NCBI GenBank assembly: GCA_028703535.1
Contig: JAQVMQ010000002.1
Span: forward strand, 36,730-70,284
Reading direction: 5' to 3'
Source of the DNA: Candidatus Omnitrophota bacterium
GTDB lineage: Bacteria; Omnitrophota; Gorgyraeia; Duberdicusellales; 4484-171
Length of the DNA stretch: 33,555 bases
Part shown: positions 16,592 to 24,500 of the stretch, piece by piece
How positions within the stretch are numbered: position 1 is the stretch's first letter
How the letters are laid out: every line of letters begins with the position of its first letter
Translations under genes and position numbers: made by a program
Notes under the pieces: model-generated
Databases searched by the model: none
Told to the model about the DNA's origin: nothing
What the model saw: the letters and a program-made list of their open reading frames with translations, nothing else

Positions 16592-17929
16592 ATGAGAAAG
16601 AGATTTGTAAGTTTTTCCATTGTTTTATTAGGTCTTTTGATTTCGTGCGTGTCGGGTTATTCGATTGGCCGTGACAGAGATAAGGTATATCAGGAACTTG
16701 ACTTGTTTGCGGAAGCGATGGCTGTGGTTGAAAAACGTTACGCTGAAGATGTTTTGCCTAAAGAGTTGGTCTATGGTGCTGTAGAAGGGATGTTGATGTC
16801 GCTTGACTCATATAGTCAGTTTCTTAAGCCGGAAGATCTTAAAGATCTTATGGTTGATACAGAAGGAAAATTTGGCGGGTTAGGGATAGAGATTACCTTG
16901 CGGAATAAATTGCTTACAATAGTATCACCCATCGAAGATACTCCGGCCTGGCGTGCGGGTCTCCAGGCAGGGGATATTATTGTTAAGATAGACGGTGCGA
17001 TAACTGAAAATATAACACTTCAGGAGGCTGTAGATAAAATGCGCGGCGAGCCGGGTACTAAAGTTAATATTACTGTATTACGTGAGTCAGATCGTTCGTT
17101 AAGCGAATATACCATAGAACGGGCAATAATAAAGCTGCACGATATTAAACGAGCCATGATGCTTGATGATGGAATAGCTTATGCCAGAATATCGGATTTT
17201 CGTGAACGTACGTCCAAGGATCTACTTTTGAAACTTAAAGAATTAAGCGCGGAAGGTATGCGGGCGCTTATCCTTGATGTACGTAATAACCCTGGCGGGT
17301 TATTGAATTCGGCCGTTGATATTTCAAGCCTTTTTGTAGAAAAAAATGGGGTTATTGTCTCAACTAAATCCCGTTCAGAGAGCGAAGAGGTTTTTAAGGC
17401 AAAGGGTGGCGATAAATTTCTAGATATTCCTGTTGTTGTGTTGATCAATAGGGGAAGCGCGTCAGGCAGTGAGATTTTGGCTGCCGCGTTGCGTGAAAAT
17501 AATCGGGCAGTTTTACTTGGAGAGACTACGTTTGGGAAAGGATGTGTGCAGACAGTAATGCCGCTTAGTGACGGTTCGGCACTGAAATTAACTACTTCGA
17601 AATATTACACACCGTCAGGAGAAAGTATACATGAAAAAGGAATTGCGCCGGATATTGAAGTTGAATATAAAAAGTTAGAGGTTGAGAAAAATGTCTTTGA
17701 CGAAGTTAAAGAAAAAGAAGAAAAAAATGATAAACTGGTTAACGAAACGGCTAAATCGACAGATGATATAAAAGAAGTTTCCCAAGATGAGGCTGATAGT
17801 TTCCCGGCGGATGAATTTAATTATAGAGCAGATTACCAGATATTACGTGCTATGGATTTGTTGCGCGGACTTTTAGTTATATCTTCATCAGAAAAAGGAC
17901 ATATCAAAGTAGCGCAGGGACAAGAGTAG
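16592..17929 (+). CDS. S41-family C-terminal processing peptidase
   Basis: The product has 445 residues. It opens with a signal sequence, MRKRFVSFSIVLLGLLISC, which contains a fair lipobox (L-I-S-C19), so the mature enzyme may be a lipoprotein. A PDZ domain lies at about 85-165 (GLGIEITLRNKLLTIVSPIEDTP...GLQAGDIIVKI). The catalytic domain has the nucleophile serine in NRGSASGSEI (S291) and lysine in TFGKGCVQ (K316), 25 residues apart as in Ctp proteases, plus VRNNPGGLL. The C-terminal ~80 residues are acidic and low-complexity. Such proteases trim or degrade exported proteins in the periplasm. GGGGGGAG provides a strong ribosome binding site. Confidence 0.95.
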   Translation: MRKRFVSFSIVLLGLLISCVSGYSIGRDRDKVYQELDLFAEAMAVVEKRYAEDVLPKELVYGAVEGMLMSLDSYSQFLKPEDLKDLMVDTEGKFGGLGIEITLRNKLLTIVSPIEDTPAWRAGLQAGDIIVKIDGAITENITLQEAVDKMRGEPGTKVNITVLRESDRSLSEYTIERAIIKLHDIKRAMMLDDGIAYARISDFRERTSKDLLLKLKELSAEGMRALILDVRNNPGGLLNSAVDISSLFVEKNGVIVSTKSRSESEEVFKAKGGDKFLDIPVVVLINRGSASGSEILAAALRENNRAVLLGETTFGKGCVQTVMPLSDGSALKLTTSKYYTPSGESIHEKGIAPDIEVEYKKLEVEKNVFDEVKEKEEKNDKLVNETAKSTDDIKEVSQDEADSFPADEFNYRADYQILRAMDLLRGLLVISSSEKGHIKVAQGQE

Positions 17930-17933
17930 TGTT

Positions 17934-18920
17934 ATGTATACTTTAGGGATTGAAACATCATGTGATGAGACATCTTGTGCTGTTTTATATAACAGAAAGG
18001 TTTTGTCTAATGTAACGATTTCATCTTTAAAGGAACATGCTAAATATGGCGGGGTAGTTCCGGAGATAGCAACACGGGCGCATTTACGTAATATAAATGT
18101 TGTTACTCGAGAAGCTGTTAAAAAAGCGGGTCTAGCCTTTAAAAAAATAGACTTAATTACGGTAACGGCCAACCCGGGGCTCATCGGTGCTTTGTTGGTC
18201 GGCTTCAATTATGCTAAGTCTCTTGCGTTATCTTTAAATAAACCGTTTATAGGGGTTAATCATTTATATGCTCATATTTTTTCATCTTTTCTGGATCGTA
18301 CGGAACCTATTACTTTTCCTTTTTTAGGGGTTGTACTATCAGGAGGGCATTCGGATATTTATTTGATTAAAGATTTTGATAAGATCAAAGTTATCGGTAA
18401 AGCAACTGACGACGCGTGCGGTGAGGTATATGATAAGATTGCCCGTGCGTTTGGCATGGGCTATCCTGGTGGTAAGGTAATAGATGATATGTTTGATACT
18501 CGTTATAAGGATACGATACCTTTTAAATGCGGCCGCCGAGGGTTTGATTTGAGTTTTAGCGGTATAAAAACAGCAGTTTTATATAAAGGCAAAGAGTTTT
18601 CCTCTGATTTGCGACTAACAGAAATAGATAGGATAAGTATATTATCTTCTTTCCAGAACGCGGTTGTTAACACTATTATTAAAGTAGTTTCAGATGCCTC
18701 AGGAAAATATAATATAAGGCATTTAGTGTTTGGAGGAGGTGTCTTGGCCAATAAGTATCTTAGGATGAGATTGCATGATGAGTTCTCGAGTTTTAAGCTT
18801 GATCTTCCTCCTTTAAAATATACCGGAGATAATGCTGCGATGGTTGCGGGATTAGGGTTTTGCTTGTATAATAAAAAAGGTTTTGTAAGTAAGGTGTCAT
18901 TAAAAGCTAAGGCTAGGTAA
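17934..18920 (+). CDS. tsaD: tRNA N6-adenosine threonylcarbamoyltransferase TsaD
   Basis: The product has 328 residues. Signature blocks are GIETSCDETSCAV at the N-terminus, HAKYGGVVPEIATRAH, the metal-binding GVNHLYAHIFS, VVLSGGHSDIY, ATDDACGEVYDK and the C-terminal GDNAAMVA. TsaD transfers the threonylcarbamoyl group to A37 of tRNAs reading ANN codons, together with TsaB, TsaE and TsaC. The gene begins 4 bp after the S41 peptidase stop, so translation is probably coupled. Confidence 0.97.
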   Translation: MYTLGIETSCDETSCAVLYNRKVLSNVTISSLKEHAKYGGVVPEIATRAHLRNINVVTREAVKKAGLAFKKIDLITVTANPGLIGALLVGFNYAKSLALSLNKPFIGVNHLYAHIFSSFLDRTEPITFPFLGVVLSGGHSDIYLIKDFDKIKVIGKATDDACGEVYDKIARAFGMGYPGGKVIDDMFDTRYKDTIPFKCGRRGFDLSFSGIKTAVLYKGKEFSSDLRLTEIDRISILSSFQNAVVNTIIKVVSDASGKYNIRHLVFGGGVLANKYLRMRLHDEFSSFKLDLPPLKYTGDNAAMVAGLGFCLYNKKGFVSKVSLKAKAR

Positions 18921-18923
18921 TTT

Positions 18924-19349
18924 ATGCTTGATACAAATACTATTGTAAGAATGAGCGTTGCTTTTTTATTGGGCAGTATTATAGGGATTGAGCGGCAAAA
19001 GAAAGGACGATTTGCCGGATTACGTACACATATACTTGTATGTATGGGCTCAACGTTAATAATGCTTGTTTCTGTAAAGATACATGACCTTCATAATGGG
19101 CTTGTGCCGGTTGATCCAAGCAGAATAGCAGCCGGTGTTGTTACGGGTGTGGGTTTCTTAGGGGCAGGTACTATTATGCATAGTTCCAGTTCAGACAAAA
19201 TACGCGGATTAACAACTGCTGCGAGTATATGGATGAGTTCCGCTATCGGTCTGGCGGTTGGAATAGGTTTTTATGATGCCGCGGTTATCGGTACGTCAAT
19301 GACATATCTTTGTTTATCTTTGTTGAAGAAAACAGAAGAGAAGATATAA
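18924..19349 (+). CDS. MgtC/SapB family membrane protein
   Basis: The product has 141 residues with four hydrophobic segments. Family motifs are LLGSIIGIERQKKGRFAGLRTHILV near the N-terminus, RIAAGVVTGVGFLGAGTIM in the middle and GLTTAASIWMSSAIGLAVGIGFY after it. It lacks the C-terminal cytoplasmic domain of Salmonella MgtC, so it belongs to the short SapB/YhiD group. The physiological role is not defined for this group; membrane or ion homeostasis is usually suggested. It lies 3 bp downstream of tsaD. Confidence 0.93.
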   Translation: MLDTNTIVRMSVAFLLGSIIGIERQKKGRFAGLRTHILVCMGSTLIMLVSVKIHDLHNGLVPVDPSRIAAGVVTGVGFLGAGTIMHSSSSDKIRGLTTAASIWMSSAIGLAVGIGFYDAAVIGTSMTYLCLSLLKKTEEKI

Positions 19350-19397
19350 TATAAACGGGAACGAGAGATTCTTAGCACTATTTAAGGAGGTGCCCGT

Positions 19398-19892
19398 ATG
19401 GTAAAGAAAAAAGATTTTGATGAAAAAATACTTGATGTTAATGCGGCTATGCAGGGCAGTCTGGTTTTTTCAGATCCGGTGAATTTAAGAATAAATGGTA
19501 AATTTGAGGGGAATTTAACGTCAAAAGGTACGTTACTTATAGGTGAACAAGCTGACGTTAGTGCTAAGATTATCGGTGAGATTGTTGAGATTTCAGGAAA
19601 GGTTAAAGGCACTATAAAAGCCAGTAAGTACATAGCGCTTAAGGCGACTGCACAGGTATATGCCGATATTGATACTCCGGCTTTATCTATGGATAAAGGC
19701 TCCGTGTTTAATGGTAAGTCTGTTATGTCGCAAGGTAAAATGACATTAAATGAACTTTCCGAGTATTTGTCTGTTGAGGAAGATAAAATTATGGAATGGG
19801 TGGATAATGGACGTATACCAGCTGATAAAATGGACAATAATTTAGTTTTTGACAGAAAAGATGTTGAAGTCTGGATTAGCCGTAATACTTGA
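19398..19892 (+). CDS. Bactofilin fused to a C-terminal excisionase-type helix-turn-helix
   Basis: The product has 164 residues. Residues about 14-105 form the bactofilin beta-helix, with short repeating strands such as LRINGKFEGNLTSKGTLLIGEQADV and VEISGKVKGTIKAS. This fold polymerises into cytoskeletal filaments without nucleotide. Residues about 115-164 (MTLNELSEYLSVEEDKIMEW...LVFDRKDVEVWI) match the short winged helix-turn-helix of the excisionase/HTH_17 family, which usually binds DNA. Ordinary bactofilins end in short disordered tails, so the combination is unusual. The next gene has the same HTH type on a membrane anchor. AAGGAGG lies 7 bp before the ATG, one of the strongest ribosome binding sites in the window. 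Confidence 0.85.
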   Translation: MVKKKDFDEKILDVNAAMQGSLVFSDPVNLRINGKFEGNLTSKGTLLIGEQADVSAKIIGEIVEISGKVKGTIKASKYIALKATAQVYADIDTPALSMDKGSVFNGKSVMSQGKMTLNELSEYLSVEEDKIMEWVDNGRIPADKMDNNLVFDRKDVEVWISRNT

Positions 19893-19908
19893 CATTCGGT
19901 CAAGTATT
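19884..19908 (+). terminator. Hairpin overlapping the bactofilin stop codon
   Basis: A perfect 10-bp inverted repeat, AATACTTGAC and GTCAAGTATT, surrounds a 5-nt loop and includes the TGA stop at 19890-19892. No T-run follows, so it may act as a rho-assisted terminator or mRNA 3' stabiliser. Confidence 0.4.
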
Positions 19909-20044
19909 AAACGAAGCTCCGCGGGTTAAAGTCTTTGTTTTACACATATGATAAACGCGGTGCTAAATCCCGAACATACTTATATATAGTCTAAAAAACT
20001 GCGTTTTATAGTTTCGTGATAAGATGCAAAGAGAGGAATTGGAA

Positions 20045-20410
20045 ATGGTGTGGGGTAAAGAAAAAGTTAAACGTAAAGGGTTGTCACAGGATAAAAAATT
20101 TATAACAACACGTGATGTTTCGCATATACTTAAAGTAACGGAAAAAGAAGTTATAGATTTTGCTAATATGGGACTTATACCGCATGTTAAAATAGGCGGT
20201 GAATTTTTACGTTTTAAGCGTGAGGATATACTCAAAGTTAAAGAAGAGATAAATAAAAAATATAATATTTCGCAGATACATACGGATAGATTCGAAAGTT
20301 TAAAAGAGTTTTTGTATTTTAATGATTTTTATATTATATCTTTTTTTATAATAGTTTTTTTACTTTGGGCTGTCGTTAAGGATATCACTTTTTTACCTGC
20401 TGCAAATTAG
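20045..20410 (+). CDS. Excisionase-type helix-turn-helix protein with a C-terminal membrane segment
   Basis: The product has 121 residues from the ATG at 20045, chosen because AGAGGA lies about 9 bp upstream; the ORF-track start at 20024 has no ribosome binding site and would put that purine run inside the gene. Residues about 18-72 form an HTH_17-like domain (FITTRDVSHILKVTEKEVIDF...IGGEFLRFKREDIL). After a basic linker, residues about 95-115 (FYIISFFIIVFLLWAVV) form one transmembrane helix. The protein would therefore sit in the membrane with its DNA-binding-like domain in the cytoplasm. It follows the bactofilin-HTH gene by 152 bp. Function unknown; tethering DNA or the bactofilin polymer to the membrane is speculation. 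Confidence 0.7.
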   Translation: MVWGKEKVKRKGLSQDKKFITTRDVSHILKVTEKEVIDFANMGLIPHVKIGGEFLRFKREDILKVKEEINKKYNISQIHTDRFESLKEFLYFNDFYIISFFIIVFLLWAVVKDITFLPAAN

Positions 20411-20442
20411 CAATATAGCTCTTTAATCTATGCTGCTAATTT
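20404..20442 (+). terminator. Hairpin overlapping the stop of the membrane HTH gene
   Basis: AAATTAGCA (20404-20412) and TGCTAATTT (20434-20442) are perfect complements, with an inner ATAG/CTAT pair in the 21-nt loop, followed by CTTTATG. The stop TAG is inside the left arm. A further nested hairpin, AAAGTC-GCG-GACTTT, lies at 20466-20480. This is a likely transcription end before the tRNA-Met promoter, although the T-run is poor. Confidence 0.4.
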
Positions 20443-20557
20443 CTTTATGTCGTTAGACTATATTGAAAGTCGCGGACTTTAGTCAGTGTGATTAAATTGA
20501 TATTGGATGTTGCTTATAGCGGATGTAGGAAAGACGATTTGGCTATTGAACTTTTAC

Positions 20558-20585
20558 TTGAAAAAGTATATCTTTAGTGTAAAAT
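20558..20585 (+). promoter_or_regulatory. Promoter of the tRNA-Met gene
   Basis: TTGAAA (20558-20563) and TAAAAT (20580-20585) are 16 bp apart. Transcription would begin near 20592, about 19 nt before the tRNA. The -10 box is the same as that of the tRNA-Gln promoter. Confidence 0.6.
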
Positions 20586-20610
20586 CAAGGCTTCTGCTAT
20601 TTTTCTTCTA

Positions 20611-20685
20611 GGCGGCGTAGCTCAGTCCGGTTAGAGCGAACGGCTCATACCCGTTGTGTCGGTGGTTCAAGTCCACTCGCCGCCA
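20611..20685 (+). tRNA. tRNA-Met (anticodon CAU), probably elongator, CCA not encoded
   Basis: A complete 75-nt cloverleaf is visible: acceptor GGCGGCG/CGCCGCC, D stem GCTC/GAGC, anticodon stem AACGG/CCGTT with loop CTCATAC, T loop TTCAAGT and discriminator A. The regular C-free 1-72 pair (G1-C72) rules out initiator tRNA. The overall sequence resembles elongator tRNA-Met rather than the lysidine-modified tRNA-Ile, but CAU genes are hard to separate by eye. The bases after the discriminator are TTT, so the CCA must be added enzymatically, unlike the tRNA-Gln in this window. Confidence 0.93.
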
Positions 20686-20727
20686 TTTAAAATGCAAACA
20701 TATAGTTTCACTTTTATTTTAAATGGC
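20682..20727. repeat. 12-bp inverted repeat joining the tRNA-Met 3' end to the downstream repeat
   Basis: GCCATTTAAAAT (20682-20693, its first four bases being the tRNA 3' end) is exactly complementary to ATTTTAAATGGC (20716-20727). In the transcript it would compete with the acceptor stem or form a 3' hairpin. No T-run follows. Confidence 0.45.
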
Positions 20728-20784
20728 ACTGAGCTGGTGCGAAGTGCGTTTTATATCTAATGTTAAATATATAGTTTTTCCTTT

Positions 20785-20808
20785 TCCCGATTCGCTTCGC
20801 TCTCGGGA
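20785..20808. repeat. Palindromic insert, copy 1
   Basis: TCCCGA and TCGGGA arms flank TTCGCTTCGCTC. Copy 2 is at 20845-20869, and a half copy (TCCCGATTCGCTTCG) without its right arm lies near 21028. The copies sit inside the tandem array. Confidence 0.6.
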
Positions 20809-20844
20809 CCGGCCTTAATGTTTATATGTAAGTCGCCGGATTTT

Positions 20845-20869
20845 TCCCGATTCATTTCGTTTCTCGGGA
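20845..20869. repeat. Palindromic insert, copy 2
   Basis: TCCCGA and TCGGGA arms flank TTCATTTCGTTTC, diverged from copy 1 in the loop only. Arm conservation with loop drift suggests the palindrome itself is what is kept or spread. Confidence 0.55.
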
Positions 20870-21041
20870 CCAGCTAATCATTTAAATTATGGTTGCTGGA
20901 AATGGCACTGAGCTGGTGCGAAGTACCTTTTATGCTAATGCAAACATATAGTTTCACTTTTATTTTAAATGGCACTGAGTTGGTGCGAAGTACCTTTTAT
21001 GCTAATGCAAACATATAGTTTTACCTTTCCCGATTCGCTTC

Positions 21042-21498
21042 GTTTCTTAAAACCTATCCAAATCTTTATACATAAGTTATCTGGCTTCACCTACACATCA
21101 AAATCAATAGTTACTAACGACTACCCGCCACACCATTATTTTATTTAGGCGGATCGGACTTAGGCTGAGGCGGAACGACTCTGGAAACCTTTATTCATTA
21201 TCTAGCCAGTTCCGTGAATACAATGAACGGAAAGTGACTACCAACTAATTAGAGCGTGACCGCAAAGCATCTCTCGCAATATATTCAGTAGTGGCCCTGC
21301 TTGTCTGCGCCCTTTTCTTTATATTTCATATTGTCCTATTATTTTTTGTAATTTTATATTGTTTCGTGCGGAGACATGGGTTGCCCTATAGTACATTTTG
21401 TTCATTGCCCACTGTTGCTGGTAATTTGTCAACAGTCAATTATGGGTTTAATTTTTAATGTAAAAACTTGTAAAATACTGTTTTATGCTCTTGTTTGT
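21042..21498. other. Gene-free stretch between the repeat array and the pilin operon
   Basis: No open frame with a plausible start and ribosome binding site is visible on either strand. A decayed echo of the array (TTTATACATAAGTTATCTGG, compare TTTATATGTAAGTCGCCGG near 20821) occurs near 21065. An imperfect inverted repeat TTCCGT/ACGGAA lies near 21210. No RNA gene was recognised. Confidence 0.5.
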
Positions 21499-21507
21499 TG
21501 TTATAAT
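21499..21507 (+). promoter_or_regulatory. Extended -10 promoter of the pilin-like operon
   Basis: TGTTATAAT is an extended -10 element (TG, one base, TATAAT). The -35 region at the right distance (TGTTTT) is weak. Transcription would begin near 21514, about 12 nt before the ATG, with only GGGA as a possible ribosome contact. Confidence 0.55.
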
Positions 21508-21525
21508 ATCTGGGATAATTGATAC

Positions 21526-24500
21526 ATGAAGACAAGGATACTAAACAGAAGAATGAAAAAAGGTGTATTATTAGTATTTCTGCTGGCTATTATTACTTTT
21601 TTCTTGGGTATTTCCAGTGTATTTTTTATAAGAAATTTCAGTGAATTTAATTTAGCGAAAAGACAGCAAAATGGGATGGGTGCTTTTTATGCTGCTGAGG
21701 CAGGCATTTCCTATGCATATTGGGAAGCTGCCCGTGCAGGGTTTTGCTGGTATACGCATCTTGATAATCAGACACCGGTTTCGGGGTTGAGATCTGGTTG
21801 GATTAACTCTGATTCAGGCGGTAGTAGTGTTTTTATCTATGGTGATGTACCTATAAAGTATGATGATGCCAAAATAGATGAGGACGGGTATTATGTAGTT
21901 AAAGATAAGAATTTTAAAGTTAAAGCGTATCCTGAAAAGCGTGACGGTGAATATACCGGAGTAATTGTCGTAGTATCACAAGGAGAGGTCGACGGTATTA
22001 AGAGAACACTTGAATATAGACTTGGTCAGCAATCAGCTTATCAGTATTTTTTCTTTTTTCCTGGGAATTACACCTTTGGTTCAGCGACGTATAATGGCCG
22101 TAATTATGGCGGCATGCATGTTAACGGTAATGTACGGTTTAATGGGACCTTGAGTCTTAAGTATTTAACTGAATTTACTGCCAGTGGATTTTTGTATTAT
22201 TATAACGGGGTTCGCCCTAATATGACATCTTCTAGCAGTACAAATTACAACACTTCGCTTGCAAGTGTCGCAGGTTTAAGTAGTTATTTCTACGGATCGA
22301 ATTATTATCTTTTTTCGGATTGTTATACTTATTTTTATACAGGTAATATGAAGGATTCAAGTACACAGAAAAGGGTAACGCTTATTTATTTGGATGATGA
22401 CCTATATCCCGGTTCTGAGTGGAGTTTTGACGCGTATTCAGGTAGTTCTGATGGTACAAGCTTTAAGTATGATATAGGAGAAGAAGATCTCAAGAACCTG
22501 GCTATTCGTGAGTTAACAAAGGCGTCTGGTGAAGGTTATTCCGGATACACTGCGTTGTTTGATAGTAGTAATAATATCGAAATAACCGTTGATGGGGAGT
22601 ATGTGACTTATAATGAAGCAACTGCTTTTGAAAAATTATATGCGGCTGAACGTTCGGGAACGGATGTTGATTGGGACAGTTTTTGGTCTAATTGGAAGTC
22701 AAATCATAGTGATGACTATTCGTCTTATGCCAGCCAAGGTCTTATATCTGATGATGGGTTGGATTGGGAGCGCAGGTTTTTTCAGGCGGCGTATAACTGG
22801 AGCGATCTTATATATTCTTCATCGGGGTCATCAATTGTTTACCGGAATCTTGACTGGATATCTGATATGTATTATGGAGATAATAGGCTTGATAGGGACG
22901 GAGATTATGAACTTGCATATGCAGAAAATGAAGCTAACGCTAATCAGTATTTTTTGAATACTCAATATCAGGCTGAAGGGTTTGAAAATTTTTTAGTTAC
23001 TAATAATTTGGACGAAGAAGGGAAGTATCAGACTTATGTCGCGGAAGCTAGTACTGGCGGCAAGTATGTAGATACAGGCGATATTCTGAGTTCTTACACG
23101 GACACCAATTCATTAAAAGAAAAAGCAAAAGATGGCGGAATATATATAGGCTGTGACGGCGATGACGAATATGACGCGTGGAAAGAAGAGCTGGAAGAGA
23201 CATCGTCTTCGTTGGAAGATTGTCAGGGTTATATAGAAGATATTAAAGAGTATCTTGAAGTTTATGGCGGGACAGGTTCGTGGATAGAAACATGGTTGAC
23301 TAGTTATCTTAGTACATATGAAAAAAAGGTAGAAAGTTTAGCAATTGAGTTAGAGGATTTAAAAGAAAATGAACCTATTATGTCAGTCTATGATTTGTCA
23401 AAATATAAAGATTTTATAACTGAAAAAGAATTTTATAATATGACTAATCCTAACACGGATTCTTCCGGAAATTATATACCTAGCAAAGTCTATAGTATAG
23501 ACGTTAATAAAATTATAGAAGCACAGGATGATGGTAATTTATCAGGGTTTAACGGCATAATTTATGTTGACTTGAGCAGTAAATATCTTTGGGAGGATGA
23601 TACAAATTATTCGGGTGGTAATGCTGAATGTGTTATGCTCGAAAACGCGGAACGTTTGCCTGATGGAGGCTTGAGTATAGTTACGCCTAACAATGTTATT
23701 ATAAAAGGTAATTATAATCTGGATGCTGAAGGGGATAAAGAAAAAAATCGTGAAGAGGATCCCGCAACGGTTTTAAATAATGCCATAAAAAGTAAAGCGT
23801 ATCTTACAAGCTATTCTGATTATGAATGGCAGCCGTCAGAAATAATAACGAATCGTTATGTGTATACTGTCTCTACGGATTATCCGGAACCGTCATATAT
23901 GCCGTTATGCAATAGTTATGCGCAGGAATATGTTGAAGAAAATAGCAGCCAATATGTTGATTATGATTTTGTGAATAACCAGTATTATCCGACCGATGAT
24001 TGGGTTCCAACTGCCAGTAGCATAGTAGTCGGTAATCCTAAACTGTCTGATTGGTTTAATTATTATTATGATGGCGTTGTGCCGGACCAGTTTTCAACTG
24101 ACTGGGTAAATGCTAACTGGAACAGTACGACAGTATATTCTATGGACACAGACGGTGATGGAGAGCCAGATAAGTATATTTTAGGTAGTGATTTGACGTC
24201 TGCTGTACAAAATGCTATAGGCACTGCTTATTCTTCTGCGTTTGCATATGATACTATCCATGGCGTTGGAGGGGATGATGACGATACTCCGTCGAGGACT
24301 AATATTGTGAGAGATAATCATGTTTATAATACAGCAATAGTTTCACCTTACGATGTTAATTGCTACTCTTTGGAGTATTGGAGTGGCGCGACAAGTATTA
24401 TTAATGGGGCATTTATACAGCTGCCTTTGGACAATAAAGAAAAGATTCCTTCGGGAGCTAAATATTCGAGATATAACAATCCTTCGCGGCAGCTTAATTA

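Larger units (their letters stand above)
20692..21041. repeat. Degenerate tandem array with a 67-bp unit, interleaved with palindromes
   Basis: A 54-bp block starting ATGCAAACATATAGTTTCAC occurs at 20692-20745 and again at 20938-20991 with a single mismatch; a third, partial copy begins at 21005. The flanking block GGCACTGAGCTGGTGCGAAG recurs at 20904 and 20971, giving a 67-bp period. Between copies lie decayed versions (for example ATGTTAAATATATAGTTTTT near 20759) and palindromic inserts. There are no spacers of constant size and repeats of this length and decay do not fit CRISPR. No open frame runs through the array. Nothing in the sequence identifies an associated transposase. Confidence 0.75.

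Noticed and set aside
20611-20685. Initiator tRNA or lysidine-type tRNA-Ile for the CAU gene
   Set aside because: The paired G1-C72 end argues against initiator, and the overall body resembles elongator tRNA-Met; tRNA-Ile2 is not fully excluded without a model score.
20692-21041. CRISPR array
   Set aside because: Units of 67 bp are contiguous and decayed, there are no equal-length unique spacers and no cas genes nearby.
22613-22957. 114-residue ORF inside the PilX-like gene
   Set aside because: It is an out-of-frame shadow of a continuous 1026-residue frame with coherent composition.
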